A stretch of DNA of 13,506 nucleotides from Pseudomonadota bacterium (lineage in GTDB: Bacteria; Pseudomonadota; Alphaproteobacteria; Sphingomonadales; Sphingomonadaceae), in the NCBI GenBank assembly GCA_030271565.1, contig JARXKR010000049.1, forward strand, positions 1 through 13,506, read 5' to 3'. This document shows positions 1-7,405 of the stretch, one piece after another. Position 1 is the first letter of the stretch, and every line of letters starts with the position of its first letter. The notes under the pieces were generated by a model. It did not search any database and was not told the origin of the DNA. It saw nothing but the letters and a program-made list of their open reading frames with translations. A program made the position numbers and the translations under genes.

Positions 1-1271
1 CGAACACCAAGATGTTCACCACCGCTGCGGCTTACGCGCTGCTGCCGGGGATGGATCAGCCGGATGTGGCGGGGGGGACGCGGGTTTTTTTGTTGGTCGG
101 CAAGCGCAAAACCTCGCCCGATGTGGTTTTGCTGGGTCAGGGCGACGCGCGAATGTCGTCCGCGCCCGATTGCTTGCTCGACTGCTTAGCAGCGCTGGCT
201 GATGCGGTAGCAACGAAGACGAGAGCGGTCGGCGACGTTGTGGGCGTTGATACCCTGTTCCCGGACCAGCGTTGGAGCCCGGGTATGAGCTGGAACAACA
301 TCGGCAGCAACGATGCCACTGCGGCCTCAGCGCTGTCGCTTGATAGCAACGAACTTTTGGTCCGTGTGACACCAAATCCAGCCGGCGATGCACCGTTACT
401 GGCCGTCGCGCCCTACGTAAGCATCCGTAACGAGGCGGTGATGGTCCCGGCTGGAGGTAAGACCAAACTTGGGCTGCAACATACAGTTAACGGTCGCGAA
501 TACCGTCTCTATGGCGAATTTCCTGCCGATGCAGGTGAATGGCAGGAGCGAATCGGGGTCGATGATCCGGCCCACTATACTGCTTGGACCTTTGCCCAGA
601 TGTTGAAGGCGCGCGCGGTAACGGTGGGTGGGAAAATTCGGGTTGTTCATCGCGACCTCAAGCATCCAGATGGTTTGCATGAACGGATGGAATTACAGGC
701 CCGATCGAACGAACTTATCTCGTTTGGGCCACCGTTCGGCAGACTGACTCCGCCGCCACTGTCCGAAGATATCGCCACCATCAACAAAATCAGCCAGAAC
801 CATCACGCCGAGCTGCTGCTGCGGCGGATTGCGCTGGTCGAAGGAAGTGGCTCGCTCGCCGATGGTCTCGCCGCTGAACGCGCCGTGTTCGACCAAGCTG
901 GCATACCGCGCGAGGGCTACGATTTCTCCGATGGTTCGGGCATGTCGACCTACAACCGCGTCTCCCCGCGCGCTGCCGTCATGCTGCTGCGCTGGGTTGC
1001 GACCCAGCCGTGGGGCAAGGCATGGTACGCCTCGCTGCCGATTGCCGGGGTGGATGGGACGCTGAAGAAGCGCTTTGTTGGCACTCCGCTCGAAGCCAAC
1101 CTCATCGCCAAGACCGGCACGCTCAACGCCACCAACGCGATCTCGGGCACATTTCGCGCCGCCAGCGGCAAGACCCTGACCTTTTCCTTTTTCGCCAACG
1201 ATGTGCCTGACGGCCAGTCTGCAGTGCCCGCGATGGAGGCGGTGTTGTTGCTGCTTGCCGCAAATAATTGA
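1..1271 (+). CDS. dacB: D-alanyl-D-alanine carboxypeptidase/endopeptidase (PBP4 family, peptidase S13), 5'-truncated by window edge
   Basis: Periplasmic low-molecular-mass penicillin-binding protein that trims or cuts peptidoglycan stem peptides. The reading frame is open to the left edge: the first complete codons (from base 3) read N-T-K-M-F-T-T-A-A-A. In PBP4 proteins this follows the catalytic serine of the SxxK motif, and the two leading bases 'cg' fit the end of a TCG serine codon, so the window cuts the gene inside its active site. The ATG at base 12 is therefore internal, not the start. Counting that Met as 1, the second active-site block DGSGMSTYNRVSP lies at 307-319 and the KTG motif (KTGT) at 367-370. 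WSPGMSWNN at 88-96 is also typical of the family. Signal peptide and N-terminus lie outside the window. Bases 300-782 use noticeably more A/T-ending codons than the flanks. The gene ends 150 bases before the receptor gene and no clear terminator follows. Confidence 0.93.
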   Translation, partial: NTKMFTTAAAYALLPGMDQPDVAGGTRVFLLVGKRKTSPDVVLLGQGDARMSSAPDCLLDCLAALADAVATKTRAVGDVVGVDTLFPDQRWSPGMSWNNIGSNDATAASALSLDSNELLVRVTPNPAGDAPLLAVAPYVSIRNEAVMVPAGGKTKLGLQHTVNGREYRLYGEFPADAGEWQERIGVDDPAHYTAWTFAQMLKARAVTVGGKIRVVHRDLKHPDGLHERMELQARSNELISFGPPFGRLTPPPLSEDIATINKISQNHHAELLLRRIALVEGSGSLADGLAAERAVFDQAGIPREGYDFSDGSGMSTYNRVSPRAAVMLLRWVATQPWGKAWYASLPIAGVDGTLKKRFVGTPLEANLIAKTGTLNATNAISGTFRAASGKTLTFSFFANDVPDGQSAVPAMEAVLLLLAANN

Positions 1272-1421
1272 GCGAACCCACTTGTTGCAGACCTGTCACA
1301 TATTTCGATTTTTGCTTGTAACCCATCGGGTCCAACGTCGCGGGACTGGCGCTGCGCCTTGCGCCCGCTAAGCTTTTGCTTTCGACTCGATGTCCGCGGG
1401 TCGAACCGGGGGGTACCACTA

Positions 1422-4400
1422 ATGAAAATTCGCACTCTTGCGCGCATCGTTCTCGGCAGTTCGGCCTCGCTGATCGCTTTTGCTGCCGCACCGGCGCTGG
1501 CCCAGACCACGCCTGCAGGCTCTGCTGCCGACGAGGAACTTAACGGCAGCGCACCGATCGTGGTCACCGGCTCGCGGCTCAAGCAGGATCCAACCAAGAG
1601 CTCGGTCCCGCTCGAAATCATCACCAACCAGACCATCGAGCGCAATGGCATCTCCAGCCCCGAGCAGCTGACCATGTTCCTCACTGCTAACGGCTCGGGT
1701 GCGGACAACCTCGCGTCAAATGCGGATGTCACTAGCGGCGCGCAGCGCGGCACCAACGGGGTTTCCTCGGCCAATCTGCGCGGGCAGGGAAGTGCCTCGA
1801 CGCTGATCCTGCTCAACGGTCGCCGCGTCGCTGCGCACGGCCTTTCGGGCGGTGCGGTCGACGTCAACCAGATCCCGTTTGCGGCGATCGACCGGATCGA
1901 AGTGCTCAAGGACGGCGCGTCGGCGATTTACGGCACCGACGCGATCGGCGGGGTCATCAACTACATCACCAAGAAGAACTTTCAGGGGGTCAGCCTCGCC
2001 GGGCTGAGCGATTTCACCGAGCAGGGCGGAGGCAACATTTATCGCCTGTCGGGCGTGGCCGGGTTCGGCGATCTCGAAACTGACGGCATCAACGTGATGG
2101 GCGCTGTCTCGTACAGCTGGAACGAACTCCTGCGCGGCTCGCAGCGCAAGTTTGTCAATGGCAACCAACCAAACCGGGGCCTGTCGATCGACACCCGCGG
2201 CACTCCGATCGCGACGGTGTTCAACATTGGGGCTTACGCGCCGACTACCCCGAATGCTAACAGCCACGGCCCGACACTCACCAACGGTTTGACGCTGATC
2301 GCGCCCAACGGTGCCAATACGGTCGGCGGCGGAATCAACCCGCTCGACCTGCCAGGCGGGGCCGGCTGCCAGACGATGGACGGCGGCATGGCTTATGATG
2401 AGCAGCTGTGGGCCAATCCTGCTGCGTACTACGCGTGCGCTTGGGATACCGGCCGCGCGGCGGTGATCCAGCAGCCGATCGAGACGCTAACCTATTACGG
2501 CAAAGCGACGGTGAATTTGGGCGGCGGGAATCAGCTCTACGGCGAAATTACCGGTTCGGACGCGCATTCGGCCAAAAGCTTCTCCAACCCGCAGTTGTCG
2601 GCCAACACTGGCAACCTGCCCATAGCCTACCCGCTGACCCCGTCCACCAAGACGCAGTACGATACGATCTTCAACGCACTGGTTGCCTCGTTCCCTGCCG
2701 CCACGGCAGCACTCAACGCCAACTACGGCCGACCGATCGGATATCGCTGGCGCTGCGTGGCTTGCGGCCCGCGCGAATATATCACCGACACCCGCACATT
2801 GCGTGCAACGGTCGGGATCGAAGGGCCGTTGCCGTTTGAGGGCTGGGATTATCATGCAGCTATCTCGCACGCCGAAAGCGAGAGCTCTTCTCTGCTCGGT
2901 ACAGGTTATTATTATCGCGGCACACTGTCGGACAATCCTGCTACGCCAGTCAATGAAAACGGTTTTCCCGATCCTCTCGCGCCAACTGCACCGGGGGCCG
3001 GCTCGCCGGGTTTGGTGGGCCTTCTCAACAGCGGCCTGATCAATCCGTTCAGCGTTGATCAGAGCGCGGCGGCGATGGCCGGCCTCGCTGCGATTTCGGC
3101 CAAGGGGACCACGCTGTACGGCGGGCGCTATACGGTCAAGGAAGCCGATGCCTCGATCGCCGGTCCACTGTTCGATCTGGGCGGAGGCAAGGCGCAGCTC
3201 GCCTTGGGGGTCGATTATCGGCGCGAAACCTACAGCTTCAACGGCTCGGCTGCGGCCAATACCGGGCAGCCGGTGATCTTCCTCGCCGCGTTCGATAACG
3301 TCAACGCGCTGACTCCCAAGCATCGCGACGTCAAGGCCGCTTTTGCAGAGATCGATTTGCCGCTGACCGAATGGTTCGACGTGACCGGAGCAGTGCGGAT
3401 CGACGATTATTCGGGCTTTGGCACCACCACCAACCCCAAGATCACGGCGCGGCTGACCCCCAATGACTGGATCATGTTCCGTGGATCCTATTCGACGGGT
3501 TTCCGAGTGCCGAGCTTCAACCAGATCTTCAACGGGATCACGCTTAGCCCCTATTCGGGCAGCGATCTTGCCGATCCGGTGGCTTGCCCGGGCGGGGTGC
3601 CGACCAGCGCGTTCGGATCGGGGCTGCCCTGCGCGCAGATCCGGCCAGACATCGCTACCGGGGGCAATCCCAATCTCGGACCAGAAACTGCAAAAATGGC
3701 CAGCGCCGGGGTAGTGCTCAAGCCGGTACCGGGGTGGAGCTTGTCAGCCGACTGGTACATGATCAACGTCGACAATACGATTCAGCTGCTCACCCTGAGG
3801 CAGCTGATCGACAATGCCGCGCTGTTCCCCGATCGCTTTACCCGGGCCGGCGGCACAGTGACGGTGCTTGACGATACCTGGATCAACGCTGGTTCGCGCC
3901 GCACCCAGGGAATCGAATTTGCCCTGCGCGGCGGCTTCGATCTGGGCGGCCGGAACAAGCTTTCGCTCGGCATGGACGGCTCGCTGCTGCTCAAGAAGCG
4001 GGAGAAACTGACCCCGACTGCCGCCTACAGCGGCAGCCAGATCGGGATTTTCACGTTCGCGGGCGACCTTGGCCTGCGCTGGAAGCACAACGCCTGGGTC
4101 AGCTTCGGCAATGAGAACTACATCGTCACGCTGACCCAGATCTATCGTTCGGGCTATACCAACCAGGCGCTGCCGGGGATCGCGGCGGGGACCGTGACGC
4201 GTCCGGACTACAACCCGCGGGTCAAGCCCTACATCATCTACAACCTGTCGGTCAGCGTGCTCGAACTCGGGCCGGCTTACCGGTTGACCTTCGGGGTCAA
4301 GAACCTGTTCAACACCGATCCGCCGTTTGCTATCACCTATGATGGCAACACCGGTGCGGGCAGCAGCTGGGAACCGCGCGTGGCCGATCCGCGCGGGCGC

Positions 4401-4433
4401 TCGTTCAACGTCAATGTCGAGGTCAAGTTCTGA
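1422..4433 (+). CDS. TonB-dependent outer-membrane receptor, substrate unknown
   Basis: Outer-membrane beta-barrel that takes up scarce ligands using energy from TonB-ExbBD. The protein is 1003 residues from the ATG at 1422. This start is preferred to an upstream in-frame TTG at 1359 because it begins directly with a signal peptide (KIR, hydrophobic core, APALA cleaved before Q28) and has a G-run (1408-1413) 8 bases upstream as Shine-Dalgarno. A PIVVTGSR stretch (45-52) resembles the TonB-box region. The plug domain spans about 57-185, with LRGQGSASTLILLNGRRV (119-136), RIEVLKDGASAIYG (158-171) and GGVINYITKK (176-185). The rest is barrel strands, ending in ...NVNVEVKF with the terminal aromatic residue needed for outer-membrane assembly. 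There are six cysteines, in three close pairs, in likely extracellular loops. Substrate cannot be told from sequence. A 6-bp inverted repeat (1381-1386 with 1400-1405) sits in the leader just before the ribosome site. Confidence 0.93.
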   Translation: MKIRTLARIVLGSSASLIAFAAAPALAQTTPAGSAADEELNGSAPIVVTGSRLKQDPTKSSVPLEIITNQTIERNGISSPEQLTMFLTANGSGADNLASNADVTSGAQRGTNGVSSANLRGQGSASTLILLNGRRVAAHGLSGGAVDVNQIPFAAIDRIEVLKDGASAIYGTDAIGGVINYITKKNFQGVSLAGLSDFTEQGGGNIYRLSGVAGFGDLETDGINVMGAVSYSWNELLRGSQRKFVNGNQPNRGLSIDTRGTPIATVFNIGAYAPTTPNANSHGPTLTNGLTLIAPNGANTVGGGINPLDLPGGAGCQTMDGGMAYDEQLWANPAAYYACAWDTGRAAVIQQPIETLTYYGKATVNLGGGNQLYGEITGSDAHSAKSFSNPQLSANTGNLPIAYPLTPSTKTQYDTIFNALVASFPAATAALNANYGRPIGYRWRCVACGPREYITDTRTLRATVGIEGPLPFEGWDYHAAISHAESESSSLLGTGYYYRGTLSDNPATPVNENGFPDPLAPTAPGAGSPGLVGLLNSGLINPFSVDQSAAAMAGLAAISAKGTTLYGGRYTVKEADASIAGPLFDLGGGKAQLALGVDYRRETYSFNGSAAANTGQPVIFLAAFDNVNALTPKHRDVKAAFAEIDLPLTEWFDVTGAVRIDDYSGFGTTTNPKITARLTPNDWIMFRGSYSTGFRVPSFNQIFNGITLSPYSGSDLADPVACPGGVPTSAFGSGLPCAQIRPDIATGGNPNLGPETAKMASAGVVLKPVPGWSLSADWYMINVDNTIQLLTLRQLIDNAALFPDRFTRAGGTVTVLDDTWINAGSRRTQGIEFALRGGFDLGGRNKLSLGMDGSLLLKKREKLTPTAAYSGSQIGIFTFAGDLGLRWKHNAWVSFGNENYIVTLTQIYRSGYTNQALPGIAAGTVTRPDYNPRVKPYIIYNLSVSVLELGPAYRLTFGVKNLFNTDPPFAITYDGNTGAGSSWEPRVADPRGRSFNVNVEVKF

Positions 4434-4482
4434 CCCGTCTTTGGGACGCGCGCAGCGTGACTTGAATGCCTAATGCCATGTT

Positions 4483-4501
4483 AATCGGTATTTTACCGGT
4501 T
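4483..4501. other. Dyad/hairpin between receptor gene and PilZ gene
   Basis: The sequence AATCGGTA-TTT-TACCGGTT is an 8-base inverted repeat with a 3-base loop and one G-T pair. It lies 49 bases after the receptor stop and 44 bases before the preferred PilZ start. It could be a terminator for the receptor gene, although no T-run follows, or an operator or leader hairpin for the PilZ gene. The symmetry is seen directly; the role is inference. Confidence 0.35.
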
Positions 4502-4545
4502 GCATGGCATCAGGGCCACCAACCACAACGGTTGGGGTGCGCACC

Positions 4546-4854
4546 ATGACGGATATGCCGTTGTTCCAGACCACTGGCGGCCGCCGCGCCGATCGGCACG
4601 CTTATGCCGCCGAAGTGCAGTTCCGCGCCGGTTCGCGCCGCGCTGCGGTGCAGGTGAGTGACATTTCGACGTTGGGCGCGCGGATTTCGGGCGTGTTCCT
4701 GGTTCATGAAGGCGATCACATCTACCTCAAGCTGCCGGTGATCGAAGCTATCCCGGCGCGAGTCGCCTGGGCGGATTCGTTCGAATTCGGCTGCGAGTTT
4801 GATCGGCCGCTGAGCGACGTCATTCTGGCTGCGATTACCGGCGCAAACTGCTGA
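4546..4854 (+). CDS. PilZ domain protein (predicted c-di-GMP-binding)
   Basis: Small cytoplasmic protein of 102 residues consisting almost only of a PilZ domain, the usual receptor for the second messenger cyclic di-GMP. Both ligand motifs are visible: RxxxR at 13-17 (RRADR) and DxSxxG at 39-44 (DISTLG), followed by beta-strand sequence with LPVIEAIPARVAWAD and GCEFDRPL, as in many sphingomonad single-domain PilZ proteins. Without an output domain it probably acts by binding a partner. An in-frame ATG at 4504 would add 14 residues, but those codons (GCA TCA GGG CCA CCA ACC ACA...) are rich in A-ending codons unlike the gene, lack a ribosome site and abut the dyad; 4546 has a GGGG stretch upstream. 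A third ATG at 4555 is possible. It lies 44 bases before the methyltransferase on the same strand and could share a transcript. A related PilZ gene lies beyond that enzyme on the opposite strand. Confidence 0.85.
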   Translation: MTDMPLFQTTGGRRADRHAYAAEVQFRAGSRRAAVQVSDISTLGARISGVFLVHEGDHIYLKLPVIEAIPARVAWADSFEFGCEFDRPLSDVILAAITGANC

Positions 4855-4862
4855 CTGACGGC

Positions 4863-4891
4863 TTGAAGTAAGCCCCTCGCCGGTCCATATG
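4863..4891 (+). promoter_or_regulatory. Weak sigma70-like promoter candidate for the methyltransferase gene
   Basis: TTGAAG (4863-4868), a 17-base spacer, then CATATG (4886-4891), with the ATG only 7 bases further on. If real, transcription would start at or next to the start codon, giving a leaderless mRNA; no good Shine-Dalgarno sequence precedes that ATG. The hexamers are poor matches, so this is a tentative reading. Confidence 0.22.
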
Positions 4892-4898
4892 CGCGGGT

Positions 4899-6140
4899 AT
4901 GACTGCACTGCGCAGCGACAATCGCTCAGCACACACCAACGCCGCCGTAAATGTGCTGCGTCCCGTCAATCCGTTCTCCCGAATATGGGCCGGTCTGGCC
5001 CGCAGGCTAGCGCAGCGGCTTGATCGCGGGCTGGCGGTCGGCTCGCTTCGCGCAACTTTCCCCGATGGCACCAGCCAGCTTTTGGGCGGGCGTGCACCGG
5101 GTGTTTGCGCCGAGGTGACGCTGCACAGTTGGCGCGGGCTGGTACGGGTCGCAACCAGCGGCTCGATCGGGCTCTACCAAGGCTGGGAAGCGGGCGAGTG
5201 GAGCAGCGAAGACCCGGTCCAGCTGTTCAGTCTGTTCGTTGCCAATGCCGATGCGATGGGCGCTACCGTGCGTGCCCGCGGGCCATGGCGCTGGGCCGCG
5301 CGCGCAGGTCATTGGCTGCACCGCAACACCCGAGCGGGTGCGCGCCGGAATATCCACGCCCACTACGATCTAGGCAACGAGTTCTATTCGGCTTGGCTCG
5401 ATCCAGCGCTGGTTTATTCGAGCGCGCGGTTCGATAACGGCGCGACGGACCTGGCCGCAGCGCAACAGAATAAGCTGGCCAGCATCGCTGCGCGGATCGC
5501 CGGGTCGCCGACCGTGCTCGAAATAGGCTGCGGCTGGGGCGCGCTGGCATCGCGTCTGGCGGCAGATGGCGCCGCGGTCACCGCGATCAGCCTGTCCGAC
5601 GAGCAACTCGCTTATGCCCGGGCGCATTACCCCGACATCGATTTCCGCAAAGCCGATTACCGCGACACCACCGGGCAGTTCGATGCGATCGCCAGCGTCG
5701 AAATGGTCGAAGCTGTCGGGCGCGAATACTGGCCGGACTTCTTCGATTGCATCGCGCGCAATCTCGCCCCGGGCGGCCGCGCCGCGCTGCAATATATCGC
5801 CATTCGTGAAAGGCTGTTTCCGGCCTATGCGGCGAGCGCGGATTTCATTCAGGCTTACGTCTTCCCGGGCGGGATGCTGGTGAGCGAGGCGGAGTTCAGG
5901 CGATTGGCGGCGCAACGCGGGCTCGAGTGGACCGACCAGACTGACTTCGCGCTCGACTATGCCGAGACGCTGCGGGTCTGGCGCGTAAGCTTCGATGCGG
6001 CGATTGCTGCGGGACATCTGCCGGCGAAGTTCGACGCCCGATTCCAGCGGCTCTGGCGGTTTTACCTGATGTATTGCGAAGGCGGCTTCCGCGGCGGCGG
6101 CATCACCGTGGCGCAGGTCACCTTGCGCAAGCGCGGTTGA
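4899..6140 (+). CDS. Cyclopropane-fatty-acyl-phospholipid synthase-like SAM-dependent methyltransferase
   Basis: A 413-residue member of the Cfa/mycolic acid cyclopropane synthase family, which transfers a methylene or methyl group from S-adenosylmethionine to unsaturated acyl chains of membrane phospholipids. An N-terminal lipid-binding region (about 40-130) is followed by HYDLGNEFYSAWLD (155-168), the SAM-binding VLEIGCGWG (206-214), SVEMVEAVG (266-274), YVFPGGMLVS (310-319) and YCEGGFRGGG (392-401). By alignment from memory with E. coli Cfa, E271 (E239), Y354 (Y317) and C393 (C354) are kept, but C139 is S175 (YSSA instead of YSCA) and bicarbonate-binding H266 is Q298 (ALQYI instead of LLHTI). 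The fold and SAM binding are secure; true cyclopropanation is not, and another C-methylation of lipids is possible. The start has no clear ribosome site. It lies between two PilZ genes and converges on the second. Confidence 0.88.
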   Translation: MTALRSDNRSAHTNAAVNVLRPVNPFSRIWAGLARRLAQRLDRGLAVGSLRATFPDGTSQLLGGRAPGVCAEVTLHSWRGLVRVATSGSIGLYQGWEAGEWSSEDPVQLFSLFVANADAMGATVRARGPWRWAARAGHWLHRNTRAGARRNIHAHYDLGNEFYSAWLDPALVYSSARFDNGATDLAAAQQNKLASIAARIAGSPTVLEIGCGWGALASRLAADGAAVTAISLSDEQLAYARAHYPDIDFRKADYRDTTGQFDAIASVEMVEAVGREYWPDFFDCIARNLAPGGRAALQYIAIRERLFPAYAASADFIQAYVFPGGMLVSEAEFRRLAAQRGLEWTDQTDFALDYAETLRVWRVSFDAAIAAGHLPAKFDARFQRLWRFYLMYCEGGFRGGGITVAQVTLRKRG

Positions 6141-6225
6141 CTGGATCCCGCCCGGGCCCGGCTCGCACCGCGCCAATGGGGGGTAAGGACACAGCAGTTG
6201 CCGAGCCCGGGGGGATCACCGTGGA

Positions 6226-6241
6226 CCGGTCAGCAGACCGG
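6226..6241. terminator. Short hairpin at the convergent end of the methyltransferase and PilZ genes
   Basis: CCGGTC-AGCA-GACCGG is a perfect 6-bp stem with a 4-base loop. It overlaps the stop codon of the minus-strand PilZ gene and lies about 85 bases after the methyltransferase stop. No T-run follows on either strand, so a terminator role is only a possibility. Confidence 0.22.
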
Positions 6242-6589
6242 ACGAAACGATGCGTTGGTCTGCCAGCGGCTCAGGATGTTGTCATGGATGATCGGGCTGA
6301 GCAGCTTGTCAAAGGCACACCCGGCCAAGCTGTTGTCCCACCAGATTACTTCGCTCTGCAGCGCCTCGATCCCCGGCAGGGTCAGCCAGCACACGGTGCC
6401 GAGCTGCAGCCGGTTGACCGCAGCTCCGCAGAACCCGCTGAGCGAGAGGTCGTGGATTACGGTCTGAAAGCCGCGCCCGCCCGAAATGCGCATCGTCGCC
6501 GGGATCGCGACGCGGGTGCGCGGTGCGCTGCGATCCTCTTGCGCGGCGCTGAAATAGGGATCCTTCGTCATCAACAGAAGTTCGCTCAT
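6230..6589 (-). CDS. PilZ domain protein (predicted c-di-GMP-binding), second copy
   Basis: A 119-residue single-domain PilZ protein. The cyclic di-GMP motifs are present: RxxxR at 20-24 (RSAPR) and DxSxxG at 47-52 (DLSLSG), 23 residues apart, nearly the same spacing as in the other PilZ protein of this window. The following block (LPGIEALQSEVIWWDNS, GCAFDKLLSPII) aligns by eye with LPVIEAIPARVAWADSF and GCEFDRPLSDVI of that protein, so the two are paralogues, although quite diverged. The start at 6589 is supported by a purine-rich GAGGGGCGGA ribosome site just upstream; an internal ATG at residue 7 is less likely. It converges on the methyltransferase gene and is separated by 92 bases from the SDR gene upstream, a gap holding a perfect 12-bp palindrome, so it may have its own promoter. 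Partner and output are unknown. Confidence 0.87.
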   Translation of the reverse strand: MSELLLMTKDPYFSAAQEDRSAPRTRVAIPATMRISGGRGFQTVIHDLSLSGFCGAAVNRLQLGTVCWLTLPGIEALQSEVIWWDNSLAGCAFDKLLSPIIHDNILSRWQTNASFRPVC

Positions 6590-6644
6590 GATTTCCGCCC
6601 CTCAATTGAAACTGTGACAGCCTTTACCGGACATTTCCCGGGTG

Positions 6645-6656
6645 ACTTTGCAAAGT
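6645..6656. promoter_or_regulatory. Perfect 12-bp palindrome upstream of the second PilZ gene
   Basis: ACTTTGCAAAGT reads the same on both strands. It lies 56-67 bases upstream of the minus-strand PilZ start, in the 92-base gap after the SDR gene, a fitting position for a dimeric regulator. No known operator is recognised. A palindrome of this length is expected a few times by chance in a window this size. Confidence 0.25.
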
Positions 6657-6681
6657 ATCGCTCAGCGCGGTTTCCGGCAGA

Positions 6682-7395
6682 TTATGAGGACTGGTTAACC
6701 CGTTCGCGGTGCGGACTGGCAAACTGTTCACCAAGAAGCGCCACCAGCCGCTCCGCGACCGCCTCGGGTGGTTGGACCGATGCGGGATCTTCGCCCGGAT
6801 AGGCCTTGGCCCGCATGGTGGTGCGGGTCGCGCCCGGATCGACGATCGCGACCCGGACTTTCGAGGTATTGCGCGCTTCCTCGGCGTAGCTGGCGACGAG
6901 GTTTTCGGCCGCCGCCTTGCTCGCCGCATAGGCGCCCCAATAGGCCCGCGGCGTAGTCGCGACGCTGGTGGTCAGGTAAATGAAGCGCGGATCGGCGCTG
7001 GCCCGCAGCAGCGCATCGAACCGCGCGATCAGCGCCTGCGTGGCGAGGACGTTAACGGTCAGCGTCTTGGAAAACTGGGCTTGATCGATATCGCGCACCG
7101 AGGTCAGCTCGGGCAGCACCGCAGCGCAATGGACAAGGATGTCGAGCATCTTCCAGCGTTCGGCCAAGGCATTGGCGAGCCGCGCCAGACCATCGGCATC
7201 GCCCAGATCGACCGGGGCGATGGTGGCACTGCCGCCCGCTGCGTAGATGGCTTCTTCGACCGTTTCGAGCCGCTTGGCATCGCGCGCGGTCAGCACCACG
7301 TGCGCGCCAGCCTGTGCGAGGGCAATGGCGGTTGCCGCGCCAATGCCCTTGCTGGCGCCGGTAACCAGCGCGACTTGTCCGGAAAGCGCTGTCAT
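6682..7395 (-). CDS. SDR family NAD(P)-dependent oxidoreductase
   Basis: A classical short-chain dehydrogenase/reductase of 237 residues, cytoplasmic, acting on an unknown alcohol or carbonyl substrate with NAD(P)H. The nucleotide-binding motif TGASKGIG is at 12-19, a D63-L pair follows, the usual NNAG stretch reads VHCAA (88-92), and the catalytic set is N115, S144, Y156 and K160 (YAASK). DPGATRT (186-192) is the normal substrate-loop entry. The start at ATG 7395 has a GGGGG run directly upstream; an in-frame TTG at 7404 would add three residues. purF ends at 7406, so the two genes are about ten bases apart and probably share a transcript, with translation of the SDR helped by purF. The sequence resembles YciK-type SDRs, but the family is too broad to name a substrate, and no direct link to purine synthesis is implied. 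Confidence 0.9.
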   Translation of the reverse strand: MTALSGQVALVTGASKGIGAATAIALAQAGAHVVLTARDAKRLETVEEAIYAAGGSATIAPVDLGDADGLARLANALAERWKMLDILVHCAAVLPELTSVRDIDQAQFSKTLTVNVLATQALIARFDALLRASADPRFIYLTTSVATTPRAYWGAYAASKAAAENLVASYAEEARNTSKVRVAIVDPGATRTTMRAKAYPGEDPASVQPPEAVAERLVALLGEQFASPHRERVNQSS

Positions 7396-7405
7396 AGCCC
7401 CCAAC

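Noticed and set aside
1291..1306. Shared CTGTCACA...TTTC sequence upstream of the receptor gene and of the second PilZ gene (minus strand, about 6609-6622)
   Set aside because: An 8-base match between two chosen regions is not strong enough; the flanks need a gap to align and no known site is recognised.
950..1909. 319-residue open frame on the minus strand across the dacB end and receptor start
   Set aside because: It is antisense to two well-supported genes and crosses their intergenic leader; composition is that of a shadow frame.
4860..4874. Small GGCTT-AAGCC hairpin after the first PilZ gene as a terminator
   Set aside because: Only 5 bp with a 5-base loop and no T-run; too common in GC-rich DNA to call.
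6074..6802. 242-residue open frame on the + strand over the second PilZ gene
   Set aside because: It overlaps the methyltransferase end out of frame and is antisense to a PilZ gene with intact motifs and a good ribosome site.
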